Counted from the first letter of the stretch, positions 50,481 to 59,084 are shown. The stretch: DNA of 64,000 bases from Nonomuraea thailandensis (GCF_024172165.1 NZ_JAMZEB010000002.1:5911501-5975500); one strand, 5' to 3'. Numbers and translations: made by a program. The notes: generated by a model from the sequence alone, not told the origin.

Positions 50481-51739
50481 AGAGCGTTGCCGAGATCTGC
50501 TCGGATCTGATCCGGTTCGACACCACGAACCCGGGCTCCGGCGAGCGCCCGGCCGCCGAGTACGTCGCCACGCTGCTGGCCGACGCGGGCCTGGAGCCGG
50601 TGGTGTTCGAGTCGGCGCCCAAGCGGACCACGGTCGTGGCCAGGATGGACGGCGACTCGCCCGACGCGCTGCTCGTGCACGGCCACCTCGACGTGGTGCC
50701 CGCCGACCCGGCCGAGTGGCGGATGCACCCGTTCTCCGGGGAGATCGAGGACGGCTGCGTGTACGGGCGGGGCGCGGTCGACATGAAGGGCTCGTGCGCG
50801 ATGACCCTGGCCACCGTGCTCGGCATGCGGGCCAGGGGCGAGCGGCCCAGGCGGGACCTGGTGCTGGCGTTCCTCGCGGACGAGGAGGCCACCGGCGACT
50901 ACGGCTCGCGGCACGCCGTGATGGAGCACCGGGAGCTGTTCGACGGGGTGAGCGAGGCCATCAGCGAGTCGGGCGGGTTCAGCGTGGACTCGCAGGGGCA
51001 CCGGGTGTACCCGATCGCGGTCGGCGAGCGCGGCACCGCCTGGATGAAGCTGACCGCGCACGGCGTGGCCGGGCACGGGTCGCGGCCGGCCGTGGACAAT
51101 CCGGTCGCGACGCTGGTGCACGCGTTGTCGCGGGTGGCCGCGTACCAGTGGCCCGTGCGGCTGACGCCGACGGTCGCGGCGCTCGTCCAGAGCCTGTCGG
51201 AGATCACCGGGCAGCCGATCGACCTGGACCGGCTGGACGCCGAGGCGGCCCGGCTCGGGCCGCTGGGCAGCCTGTTCAAGAGCCAGATCCGCAACTCGGC
51301 GAACCCGACCATGCTCGACGCCGGGTACAAGGTCAACGTCGTGCCCTCCACGGCCTCCGCCCACGTGGACGGGCGGTTCATGCCGGGGATGCAGGAGGAG
51401 TTCCTGTCGACGATCGACGAGCTGCTCGGGCCGAAGGTGACCCGCGAGTTCGTGAACCTGGAGGACGCGCCCGACGCCCCGTACCCGTCGGCCTTCTTCG
51501 ACGAGCTGGCCGGGGCGCTGGTGGCGGAGGACGGGATGGCGCGACCGGTGCCGTACGTGATGGCCGGGGGCACGGACGCCAAGTCGTTCGCCAGGATCGG
51601 GATCAAGGGGTACGGGTTCGCGCCGCTGATGCTCCGGCCCGATCTGGACTACTTCGGGATGTTCCATGGGAAGGACGAGCGCGTGCCGGTGGAGGGGCTG
51701 GAGTTCGGCACCCGGGTGCTGACCCGCCTGTTCGCCTAG
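50477..51739 (+). CDS. M20/M28-like metallopeptidase (ArgE/DapE/CPG2 type)
   Basis: The 420-residue enzyme has metal motifs LLVHGHLDVVPAD (His70, Asp72), GRGAVDMKG (Asp102) and LADEEATGDYGS (Glu136/137), with a dimerisation domain starting near VAGHGSRPAVDNP at ~196 and a late FGMFHGKDERVP (His). This is the M20 peptidase family of dipeptidases and deacylases. The ATG at 50477 overlaps the S9 stop by 4 bases with AAGGGGAGAG upstream. With C39 and S9 genes it forms a three-peptidase operon that could degrade a protein or peptide step by step. Confidence 0.93.
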   Translation: MKSVAEICSDLIRFDTTNPGSGERPAAEYVATLLADAGLEPVVFESAPKRTTVVARMDGDSPDALLVHGHLDVVPADPAEWRMHPFSGEIEDGCVYGRGAVDMKGSCAMTLATVLGMRARGERPRRDLVLAFLADEEATGDYGSRHAVMEHRELFDGVSEAISESGGFSVDSQGHRVYPIAVGERGTAWMKLTAHGVAGHGSRPAVDNPVATLVHALSRVAAYQWPVRLTPTVAALVQSLSEITGQPIDLDRLDAEAARLGPLGSLFKSQIRNSANPTMLDAGYKVNVVPSTASAHVDGRFMPGMQEEFLSTIDELLGPKVTREFVNLEDAPDAPYPSAFFDELAGALVAEDGMARPVPYVMAGGTDAKSFARIGIKGYGFAPLMLRPDLDYFGMFHGKDERVPVEGLEFGTRVLTRLFA

Positions 51740-51751
51740 GTCGTCCGGACG

Positions 51752-52614
51752 TCACGCCGCCGTACGGGCGGGCGGGCCGAACCACGTGGCAAGGGCGCCG
51801 GCCGCCTCGCCCGGCTCGCCCGCCCAGGCGACGTACCCGTCGGGCCGCACCAGCATCGCGCTCGCCCCGCCATCGGCGCGTCCCGGTCACCGGGCCCGCC
51901 GTCGAACTCGATGGTCGCGATCTCCCCCGGCACCAGCGACAGGTTCACCAGCCCGCCGGGCCCGCGCAGCGACGACGTCACCAGGGACGGATCGGCCAGC
52001 TCGGCGACCGCCGTCCGCCCGGTCATGGTCGGCGGCGTGCCGTCGAACGCGAACCCCGCCCGCCTGCGCACCACGCTGCGCCCGCCGTCGCAGCCCACGA
52101 GGTACGCCCCGCGCACGACCTGCCCGCCGGCGAGCGTGGCCGAGGCGGCGGACTCGTCCTGCGCGACGTCCGTCACCGCGCGTCCCTGCCGGATCCGCAC
52201 GCCCATCGCGGCGGCGCGCTCGGCGAGGATCTCCTCCAGCCGGTCCTGCCTGAGCATGACGTACGCGGCGCCGCCCGCCGGGTCCAGCAGCGGCAGCCCG
52301 GCGAAGTGGCCCCTGATCTGCCCCTTGCGCAGGATCTCCAGCATCAGCGCGACCACGTCGGCCCCGGCGGGGTCCTGACGCTCCCCGGCCGGCGCGTCGA
52401 GCATCTCCCACTGGGCCCGCTCGACCGGCTCGACCAGCCCGCGCAGGGCCAGTGACTGCACCGTACGGGCGTTGAGCGAGCGCAGCCCCAGGCTGCGCGT
52501 CCTGCGCTCCTGACCGTCGGCCGCCTCCAGGACCAGCGGGTCGGCTCCGGCCAGCTTGAGCTCGCAGGCCAGCAGCAGCCCGACAGGCCCGCCGCCGACG
52601 AGGACGTCGCACAT
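51752..52614 (-). pseudogene. FAD-dependent monooxygenase (PheA/TfdB type), internally deleted and frameshifted
   Basis: The N-terminal ~240 residues are normal: MCDVLVGGGPVGLLLACELKLAG (FAD-binding GxGxxG-like), GDG-region VGCDGGRSVVRRRAGFAFDG. After IATIEFDGGPGD the frame breaks. In another frame the last ~43 codons encode GGASAMLVRPDGYVAWAGEPGEAAGAL then WFGPPARTAA, the classic C-terminus of this family, ending at 51752. The middle, about 200 residues, is missing. Total length is ~287 codons against ~480-500 for relatives. The gene would hydroxylate an aromatic compound if whole. It shares a CATG at its start with the divergent TetR remnant. Confidence 0.8.
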
Positions 52615-53142
52615 GGCCCGACGCGAGCCGCTGAACAGGGAGAAGGTCCTCGACGCGGCCTTGGCGCTGGCCGACGAGGAGGGCCTGGACGGCCTGTCGA
52701 TGCGCCGCCTGGCCAAGGTGCTCGGCGTGGAGGCGATGTCGCTCTACAACCACGTCTCGAACAAGGCCGACCTGCTCGACGGCATCGCGGAGCGGGTGTT
52801 CGCCCAGGTGGAGCTGCCGGATCCGGAGCTGCCGTGGCAGGAGCAGATCCGGTCGGCGGCGCTGAGCATGTACCGGGCCTTCCGCCGCCACCCTGTGGTG
52901 CCGCTGGCGCTGGTGACCGACCGCTCCAACCCGACCTCCGTGCCCGCCATGTCGCGGGTGGACGCCCTGGTGGGGGCCCTGTACGCGGGCGGGTTCGACG
53001 AATCACCGAGATGAACCCCGTCGCGCTGCCGCACTTCAGCCGGCTGCTGCGGTGGGCGCGGGGCGGGGGCGTCGATCCGGAGGCCGACTTCGCACAGGCC
53101 CTCGACCTGCTGATCAGAGGCCTGGAGAGCGAGCTCCCCTGA
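52613..53142 (+). pseudogene. TetR family regulator, internally deleted and frameshifted
   Basis: The ATG at 52613 opens MARREPLNREKVLDAALALADEEGLDGLSMRRLAKVLGVEAMSLYNHVSNKADLLDGI, a good TetR DNA-binding domain. At ~53000 (GGFDE) the frame ends at SPR-stop. The next frame continues RRITEMNPVALPHFSRLLRW and DPEADFAQALDLLIRGLESEL, the expected TetR C-terminus, stopping at 53142. Around 30-40 residues are lost at the join. It is head-to-head with the broken monooxygenase, presumably its former target. Confidence 0.8.
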
Positions 53143-53219
53143 CGGTGGCCCCGGGACGCCCGGTCCAGCGCCGATGCTGGGCGGCGAGCACCGGACGGGG
53201 CCGGATAACGTCAAGCTGA

Positions 53220-53248
53220 GGCATTTCGCTATATATAGCCGATATGCC
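53220..53248. promoter_or_regulatory. AT-rich extended palindrome upstream of the STAND regulator
   Basis: A perfect 12-bp core GCTATATATAGC (53228-53239) is extended by GGCATTTCG on the left and CGATATGCC on the right, complementary apart from one mismatch and a one-base shift. It begins 62 bases before the TTG start. Such TA-rich DNA is exceptional here and may combine a -10 element and an operator. Confidence 0.5.
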
Positions 53249-53281
53249 GGGTTTTGCTGAGGGTGAGCGCGAGGAGGATGG

Positions 53282-55831
53282 TTGGCCGGGTCGTTCGGCA
53301 CGTTGCTGCGGAGCTTGCGGCACGCCGCGAAGCTGACGATCGAGGAGCTGTCCCACGCGTCGGGCGTGAGCGTGCGGGCGATCGGCGACATGGAGCGCGG
53401 CGCGAGCCGGGGGCCGCAGCGGCGTACCGTGGAGGCGCTGGCCGACGCGCTGCGGCTCGGCGACGAGCAGCGGGCGGCGCTGTCGGAGGCCTCCCGGGCG
53501 GGCCGTCCCCGGCCCGCCGAGGCGCCGGTGGCCGGGGCCTGCGAGCTTCCGCGCGGCGTCGGCGACTTCACCGGACGCACGCGAGAGCTGCTCGTCCTGG
53601 ACCGTCTCGCCGCCCGCGCCACCGGCTCCGCCCTCCCCCACCGCACGGACGGCCCGGCCCACGACGGCACCACCACCGGGCCGGGCGGACGTCGCGATGC
53701 CGATGGAGGGGACGGTCCAGGCGACCCTGACGGGCCAGGCATCCGGGCGGACAGCGACGACACGGTTGCCGTCGCGGGCCACCCCGCTGACGAGGCCGCG
53801 AGCCGGGGCACAGGCGCGGGCACAGGCGCGGGCGCGAGCACGAGTGCGGGCACAGGCGCGATTGCGGGCACGGGTGCGGGTGCCGGGGGCGGGCGTGGGG
53901 CGGCGGTGGTGGTGGCGGTCTGCGGGGCTGCGGGGATCGGGAAGACGGCGCTGGCGGTGCAGGCCGCCGGCCGCCTGGCCCCCGCGTTCCCCGACGGCCG
54001 CCTCTACCTGGACCTGCGCGGCATGGACGCGGTCCCGGTCCCTCCCTCTACAGCCCTGTCGGTGCTGCTGAAGGCGCTGGGCATGCCCGACCGGCGCATC
54101 CCGGCCGACGAGGAGGAGCGCGCCGGCCAGTACCGGGCCCTGCTGCGCGAGCGGCGCTGCCTGATCATCCTGGACAACGCGGCGAACGAGGCCCAGGTCC
54201 GCCCGCTGCTGCCCGCCGAGGGGCCGGGCATGACGATCGTCACCAGCCGCCGCCCGCTGGCCGGGCTGGAGGGGGTGCACCGGATCCCGCTGGCGCACCT
54301 GGCCGCGGACGAGTCGGCCACGCTGCTGCGCGCGATCGTCGGCGACCGGCGCGCCGCGGCCGACCCGGACGGCCTCGCGCAGGTGGCGCGGCTGTGCGGG
54401 AACCTGCCGCTGGCCCTGCGCATCGCGGGCAACCGGTTGCAGAGCCGCCCCGCCTGGACGCCGGGACAGCTCGCCGCCCGGCTCGGCGACGAGGGCCGGC
54501 GCGTGGAGTCCCTGGCCGCCGGGGACCTGTCGGTCGCCACGGCCTTCGCGCTGTCGTACCGGCAGCTCTCCCCGCAGGCCCGGCGGAGCTTCCGCCGCCT
54601 CACTCTGGCCGCCGGGCCCGGCTTCGGGGCGCCGCTGACGGCGGTCCTGGCCGAGCTGGGCCCGTTCGCCGCCGAGGACGCGCTGGAGGAGCTGGTGGAC
54701 CTCGGCCTCCTGCAGTCGCCGCACGCGGGCCGCTACCGCTTCCACGACCTGGTACGGCTGTTCGCCCGCGCCCGCCTGGCCGAGGAGGAGCCCATCGAGG
54801 CGCACCGGGAGGCGCGGCGGCGGATGGACGACTGGCTGCTGGAGGTCGCGACGGTCGCCGGGCGCTGGTTCGAGCCGGGTTACGGCGCGCCCCCGCCGGG
54901 CTGGAGCTCCCTGGTGGAGCTGGGCAGCAGGCAGGCGGCCGAGGACTGGCTGCGGCTGGAGGACCAGGCCTGGCTGGCCGCGCTGCGCCAGGCGGCCCGC
55001 CGCGGGGAGCACGCCCGCGTGGTCGAGGTGGCCGAGGCCATGCACTGGTTCTCGGACCTGTGGATGCACTGGGGGCACTGGCCGGAGGTGTTCGAGCTGT
55101 CCTGCGCCGCCGCCCGCGCCCTGGGCGAGCCCGTCCTGGAGGCGGTGCACCTCAACTACCTGTCGTGGGCGCAGACGTACTGCCTGGCCCGCTTCGAGGA
55201 GGCCGAGGCGACCGCGCTGCGGGCGATGCGCCTGGCCGGCGAGGCGGGCGACGTGCGCCAGCAGGGGTGGTCGCTCACCTACGCCACCTGGGCCCTGTGG
55301 CACCTGGACGACCCCGCGCGCAAGGAGACGGCGCTGGGCTACGCCCGGCAGGCGGCGGCGTACCTGCTGGAGGCGGGCGACACCGAAGGCTACGCCCACG
55401 CCGCGCTCAGCGTCGCCAGCAGCCTGCACCGGCTCGGCCGCGTCGAGGAGTCCCTGGAGCACAACCTGCACATGATCACCCGGCTCGGCGACCCGGCCTT
55501 CGGCGGCGACCAGGAGCTGATCACGCAGGCGCTCGGCGCGGCGCTGGACGGCGCGGGCGCCGACTACCTCGCCCTCGGCCGCTGGCAGGAGGCCGCCGAC
55601 CACTACACCCGGGCGCTGGAGCGGATGCGCACCCGCCCGATCGGCCGGTCGATGGCGGTGTCGCTGATCGGCCTGGGCAAGGCGCTGGCCCGCCTCGGCC
55701 GGGTGGAGGAGGCGCGGGCGGCGTTCCAGGACGCGGTGGAGCTGTACGAGAGCGCCGGTGACGGCGTCCGGGCGGCGCGGACGCGCAGGCAGCGCGACGA
55801 GGCGATCACGGGGACACGAACCGCTCGATGA
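53282..55831 (+). CDS. XRE-type STAND regulator (HTH, NB-ARC ATPase, TPR)
   Basis: The 849-residue protein has an XRE helix-turn-helix at ~6-58 (LLRSLRHAAKLTIEELSHASGVSVRAIGDMERG) and an AfsR-like NB-ARC ATPase with P-loop GAAGIGKTALAV at 215-226, Walker B LIILDNA and MTIVTSRRPLAGLEGV. The last ~330 residues are TPR-like helices (WEEAADHYTRALE, LGKALARLGRVEEARAAFQDAVELYESAGD). A Gly/Asp/Ala-rich insert at ~115-205 separates HTH from ATPase. It likely regulates transcription on ligand binding. The start is a TTG at 53282 with AGGAGG 6 bases upstream. Its 3' end overlaps the convergent hydrolase gene by 26 bases. Confidence 0.9.
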   Translation: MAGSFGTLLRSLRHAAKLTIEELSHASGVSVRAIGDMERGASRGPQRRTVEALADALRLGDEQRAALSEASRAGRPRPAEAPVAGACELPRGVGDFTGRTRELLVLDRLAARATGSALPHRTDGPAHDGTTTGPGGRRDADGGDGPGDPDGPGIRADSDDTVAVAGHPADEAASRGTGAGTGAGASTSAGTGAIAGTGAGAGGGRGAAVVVAVCGAAGIGKTALAVQAAGRLAPAFPDGRLYLDLRGMDAVPVPPSTALSVLLKALGMPDRRIPADEEERAGQYRALLRERRCLIILDNAANEAQVRPLLPAEGPGMTIVTSRRPLAGLEGVHRIPLAHLAADESATLLRAIVGDRRAAADPDGLAQVARLCGNLPLALRIAGNRLQSRPAWTPGQLAARLGDEGRRVESLAAGDLSVATAFALSYRQLSPQARRSFRRLTLAAGPGFGAPLTAVLAELGPFAAEDALEELVDLGLLQSPHAGRYRFHDLVRLFARARLAEEEPIEAHREARRRMDDWLLEVATVAGRWFEPGYGAPPPGWSSLVELGSRQAAEDWLRLEDQAWLAALRQAARRGEHARVVEVAEAMHWFSDLWMHWGHWPEVFELSCAAARALGEPVLEAVHLNYLSWAQTYCLARFEEAEATALRAMRLAGEAGDVRQQGWSLTYATWALWHLDDPARKETALGYARQAAAYLLEAGDTEGYAHAALSVASSLHRLGRVEESLEHNLHMITRLGDPAFGGDQELITQALGAALDGAGADYLALGRWQEAADHYTRALERMRTRPIGRSMAVSLIGLGKALARLGRVEEARAAFQDAVELYESAGDGVRAARTRRQRDEAITGTRTAR
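53805..53895. repeat. short GC-rich repeats inside the STAND gene
   Basis: GGCACAGGCGCG-type hexamer/dodecamer repeats encode GTGAGTGAGASTSAGTGA-like sequence just before the P-loop. Confidence 0.8.
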
Positions 55832-56957
55832 AGGCCAGGGCCGTGCCGCACACCTCGCGCCAGCCGCCGTCCACGATCAGCGAGTGACCGCGGCCGGGGA
55901 GCTCGGCGATCTCGGTGCGGTGGTGCGCGTTGCGGGACTGCCGCTCGTAGGCGGCGCGGGTGAGGGCCCACGGCGCGGTGCGGTCCAGCTCGCCGGAGAT
56001 CATCAGCAGCGGTCCCCGGGCAGGGGCGGCGGCGTCCGCCTCCCGGTCGTTCCACGGGTCGAGCGCCGCCGCCCGCGGCTGCGGCACGCCCGGGGCGGGG
56101 ACGGCGAACCGCTCGTGCAGCCACCTGGCCTCCTCCTCGCCGACGGCGTTGGCGAAGGAGTACCGGAACTGGTCGTAGGTGAGCGGAACGGCCCGGCCGG
56201 CGTTCCCGGCCCCGCCGGCGTTCCCGGCCCCGCCGGCGCTGACAGGCGGGCCGGCGCCACCGGGCAGTGGTGCGGGTGCAGCACCGGGCCCGGCGGCGCC
56301 TTCGGTACGGGCGGCGGCGTGCAGCGGGGAGATCGGCAGCGGCAGGACGCCGCACCCGGGTGCGGGGCCGATGGCGACGGTGGCGGCGGCCAGGCCGTTC
56401 CCGGCGAGGAGCTGGGCGAGCAGGCCGCCGAAGGAGTGGCCGACGACGACGGGCCTGCGCTCCAGGCGGCCGATCAGGTCCGCGACGTGCCCGGCCACCT
56501 GCCCCACCGTCCAGGGGACGGGCGGCACTCGCCCCGCCTCCCGCGACGCAGGCGGGACGTGCCCCGCGGTCCGGGAACCCGGAGGCACGGGCCGTCCCTC
56601 CCGGAACGCGGGCGCGAGGTGCCCAGCGGTCCGGGGGGACGTCTCCTGCCCGCCTGCGGACGTGCCCGGCGGGTCCTCGGGCCAGTCTGGGAACACCGCC
56701 TCGAACCCCGCCTCGCCGAACACCGCCGCCCAGCGGTCCCAGCTCCGGGGCAGCAGCCACAGGCCGTGCAGGAACACGACCGGGACGCGGCCCGCGGCGT
56801 TGACGCGCTCGACCTGCGCCACCCCGGACACCCCGGCCTGCGCCACCCCGGACGCCCCCATCCGGGCCGTACCGGGCGCCCCTATCCGGGCCGTACCGGG
56901 CGCCCCGGCCTGCGTTCCGGCCTGGGCGGGGGCAGGCGGCTCCGGATGGCGGGGCAT
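55806..56957 (-). CDS. alpha/beta hydrolase with low-complexity insertions
   Basis: The 383-residue protein has the core motifs VPVVFLHGLWLLPRSWDRWAAVF near 58 (oxyanion HG), RPVVVGHSFGGLLAQLL near 167 (nucleophile GHSFGG), MISGELDRTAPW near 322 (Asp) and GRGHSLIVDGG near 356 (His). Triad residues appear intact. The N-terminal ~50 residues are octapeptide repeats (GAPGTARM-like). Two further low-complexity inserts occur at ~92-145 and ~215-255, giving it about 100 residues more than a plain hydrolase. GGGAGG lies 10 bases before the ATG. Substrate unknown. Confidence 0.8.
   Translation of the reverse strand: MPRHPEPPAPAQAGTQAGAPGTARIGAPGTARMGASGVAQAGVSGVAQVERVNAAGRVPVVFLHGLWLLPRSWDRWAAVFGEAGFEAVFPDWPEDPPGTSAGGQETSPRTAGHLAPAFREGRPVPPGSRTAGHVPPASREAGRVPPVPWTVGQVAGHVADLIGRLERRPVVVGHSFGGLLAQLLAGNGLAAATVAIGPAPGCGVLPLPISPLHAAARTEGAAGPGAAPAPLPGGAGPPVSAGGAGNAGGAGNAGRAVPLTYDQFRYSFANAVGEEEARWLHERFAVPAPGVPQPRAAALDPWNDREADAAAPARGPLLMISGELDRTAPWALTRAAYERQSRNAHHRTEIAELPGRGHSLIVDGGWREVCGTALAFIERFVSP
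56813..56908. repeat. four 24-bp tandem repeats at the hydrolase N-terminus
   Basis: Repeats with starts at 56813, 56837, 56861 and 56885 encode 8-residue units. The last two share 22 identical bases; the first two share 17. Confidence 0.8.
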
Positions 56958-56988
56958 GAGGGCGAGTCCTCCCGAACGCGGGTCAGGG

Positions 56989-57942
56989 TCAGCGGGCCGC
57001 GAGCGCCCTGCGGAGGGTGCCGGCGGCCAGCTCGATCGCCGCGCCCGCCCCGTGCGTCTCGCGCAGCGCGTTCAGCATGACGAAGTCGTGGATGACCCCC
57101 TGGAAGCGCACGGCGGTCACCGGCACGCCGGCCGCGCGCAGCCTGCCGGCGTACGCCTCGCCCTCGTCGCGCAGCACGTCGGCCTCGGCGGTGATGACCA
57201 GCGCCGGGGGCAGCCCGGCGAGCTGCTCGGCGGTGGCGCGCAGCGGGGAGGCGGTGATCTCGGCGCGCCGGCCGGGGTCGGTCGTGTACTGGTCCCAGAA
57301 CCACTGCATGCCGTCGCGCCGCAGGAAGTACCCCTCGGCGAACTCCTGGTAGGAGCCGGTGTCGAAGGAGGCGTCCGTCACCGGGTAGAAGAGCACCTGC
57401 TGCCGCAGCTCCAGGCCCCCGCGCTCCTTGGCCATGAGCGTCAGGGCGGCGCTCATGTTGCCGCCGACGGAGTCGCCGGCCACCGCGATCCGCGACGGGT
57501 CCAGGCCCTTGCCCGCGCCCTCGGTGACGACCCAGCGGGCGACGGCCCAGTTCTGCTCGATGGCGACCGGGTAGCGGTGCTCGGGCGACAGGTCGTACTC
57601 GGGGAAGACCACGGCGGCGCCGGCGCCGGTCGCGAGCTCGCGTACCAGGCGGTCGTGGGTGTGGGCGTTGCCGAACACCCAGCCCGCGCCGTGGATGTAG
57701 ATGATCACGGGCAGGTCGCCCGTCAGGCCCGCGGGGCGGACGATGCGCGCCCTGACCTCACCGGTCGGGCCGCCGGCGACGGCCACCCACTCCTCGTCCA
57801 CGGGGAGCAGGTCGACCGGCCCCGACTGGGCCTCGTCCACGGCCTTGCGGCCCTCGGCCGGCGGGAGCTGGAAGAGGTACGGGGGCTGCGCGGTGGCGTC
57901 GGCGAAGGCCTGCGCGGCCGGTTCCAGGACGGGCTTGCTCAT
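56989..57942 (-). CDS. alpha/beta hydrolase, HSL-type esterase
   Basis: The 317-residue esterase has the oxyanion loop VIIYIHGAGWVFGN near 78 (HGAG in place of HGGG), nucleophile VAGDSVGGNMS near 151 (GDSxGG), and the acid/base residues in VITAEADVLRDEGE and FQGVIHDF. These are hormone-sensitive-lipase family motifs, acting on short acyl esters in the cytoplasm. The ATG at 57942 is supported by GGAG 8 bases upstream; the frame open to 58074 is ignored. It is divergent from another hydrolase across a repeat-bearing gap. Confidence 0.9.
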   Translation of the reverse strand: MSKPVLEPAAQAFADATAQPPYLFQLPPAEGRKAVDEAQSGPVDLLPVDEEWVAVAGGPTGEVRARIVRPAGLTGDLPVIIYIHGAGWVFGNAHTHDRLVRELATGAGAAVVFPEYDLSPEHRYPVAIEQNWAVARWVVTEGAGKGLDPSRIAVAGDSVGGNMSAALTLMAKERGGLELRQQVLFYPVTDASFDTGSYQEFAEGYFLRRDGMQWFWDQYTTDPGRRAEITASPLRATAEQLAGLPPALVITAEADVLRDEGEAYAGRLRAAGVPVTAVRFQGVIHDFVMLNALRETHGAGAAIELAAGTLRRALAAR

Positions 57943-58095
57943 ATGCCACTCCAAATACGACAAACAGTGCTTTTTCGGTGCACTGCCATCCAAGCAACCG
58001 CCCGTCTCCCGCACGAGGCAGAACAACAGGCAGAAGTGGCGACTGCTGGTGCTTCCGCCTCGTGCCCGCCGCACCCGCCCGGTTGGATACCCGAT

Positions 58096-58165
58096 GTCAG
58101 CGCGGCCGCCCGCCCCCGCGGCCGTTCCCTGTCAGCTCGGCCGCCCGACCCGGCGGCCGTTCCCT
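58096..58165. repeat. 35-bp tandem duplication in the divergent hydrolase gap
   Basis: Units at 58096-58130 and 58131-58165 share GTCAGC, GGCCGCCCG and GGCCGTTCCCT blocks with only a few differences. The array ends 26 bases before the ATG at 58191 and overlaps where its promoter is expected. Confidence 0.8.
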
Positions 58166-58190
58166 TCAAGCGCTCATGAGGAGCACGTCC

Positions 58191-58916
58191 ATGACCGACA
58201 GCGCCCCCACCCCGACCGTCGTCCTCGTGCACGGCGCGTTCGCCGACGCCGCGAGCTGGTCCGGCGTCATCGCCGAGCTCCAGCAGCACGGCGTGCCCGT
58301 CGTCGCCCCGCCGAACCCGCTGCGCGGCCTGTCCGCCGACGCGGCCTACATCGCGTCGGTGGCCGCCCAGATCGAGGGCCCCGTCGTCCTCGTCGGCCAC
58401 TCCTACGGCGGCGCGGTCATCACCGTGGCCGGCGTCGCACCGAACGTCACGGGCCTCGTCTACGTCGCCGCCTACGCACTGGAGCAGGGCGAGAGCCTGG
58501 GCGAGCTGCAGGGCCGGTTCCCCGCCTCGCCGCTGGTCTCCTCCCTGCGGCAGGCGACCTACCCGGTCGAGGGCGGCGATCCCGCGGTCGAGGTGACGAT
58601 CGTGCCCGAGGCGTTCCCCGGGATCTTCGCCGCGGACCTGCCCGCCGAGGACACCCGCGTCCTGGCGGTGACCCAGCGCCCGCTCGCGGCCGGCGCCTTC
58701 GCCGAGACCGCGACGGCCGCGGCCTGGCGGTCGAAGCCCTCCTGGGCCGTCGTCGCGGGCGCCGACCAGGCGATCAACCCGGAGGTCGAGCGGTTCGGGG
58801 CCCAGCGGGCGGGGGCGAGGACCGTCGAGCTCGACGGCGCCTCGCACGCCGTCGCGCTCTCGCGGCCGAAGGAGGTCGCCGCCGTGATCCTGGAAGCGGT
58901 CCGCGCCGCCGCGTGA
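58191..58916 (+). CDS. alpha/beta hydrolase (EstA/haloperoxidase-like)
   Basis: The 241-residue protein has VVLVHGAFADAASWSGVIAEL near 10, VVLVGHSYGGAVIT near 66 (nucleophile GHSYGG), VVAGADQAINPEVE near 188 (Asp) and ELDGASHAVALSRP near 218 (His). It is the single-domain cytosolic hydrolase type common in actinomycetes. The ATG at 58191 has GAGGAG 8 bases upstream; ATG 58176 lacks one. It is divergent from the HSL-type esterase. Substrate unknown. Confidence 0.88.
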   Translation: MTDSAPTPTVVLVHGAFADAASWSGVIAELQQHGVPVVAPPNPLRGLSADAAYIASVAAQIEGPVVLVGHSYGGAVITVAGVAPNVTGLVYVAAYALEQGESLGELQGRFPASPLVSSLRQATYPVEGGDPAVEVTIVPEAFPGIFAADLPAEDTRVLAVTQRPLAAGAFAETATAAAWRSKPSWAVVAGADQAINPEVERFGAQRAGARTVELDGASHAVALSRPKEVAAVILEAVRAAA

Positions 58917-58974
58917 CGGCCTGGCGGGCGCCGGCGGACGCGCCCTGGCCGCGCTGCCGCGGCACCCCGACCGC

Positions 58975-59082
58975 GGGCCCACCCCACCGTGGGCCCACCC
59001 CAACGTGGGCCCACCCCACCGTGGCCCCGCCCCACCGTGGCCCCGCCGCACCGCGGCCCCGCCGTACCGTGGGCCCGCCGCC
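58975..59082. repeat. 16-bp tandem repeat array between convergent genes
   Basis: Six full units plus a partial one of GGGCCCACCCCACCGT (drifting to GGCCCCGCCGTACCGT) run from 58975 to 59082, filling the gap between two convergent genes. No gene lies in it. Confidence 0.9.
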
Positions 59083-59084
59083 TG

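Noticed and set aside
58975..59082. Possible CRISPR-like array
   Set aside because: Units are contiguous 16-mers without spacers, so it is a tandem repeat; no cas genes are in the window.
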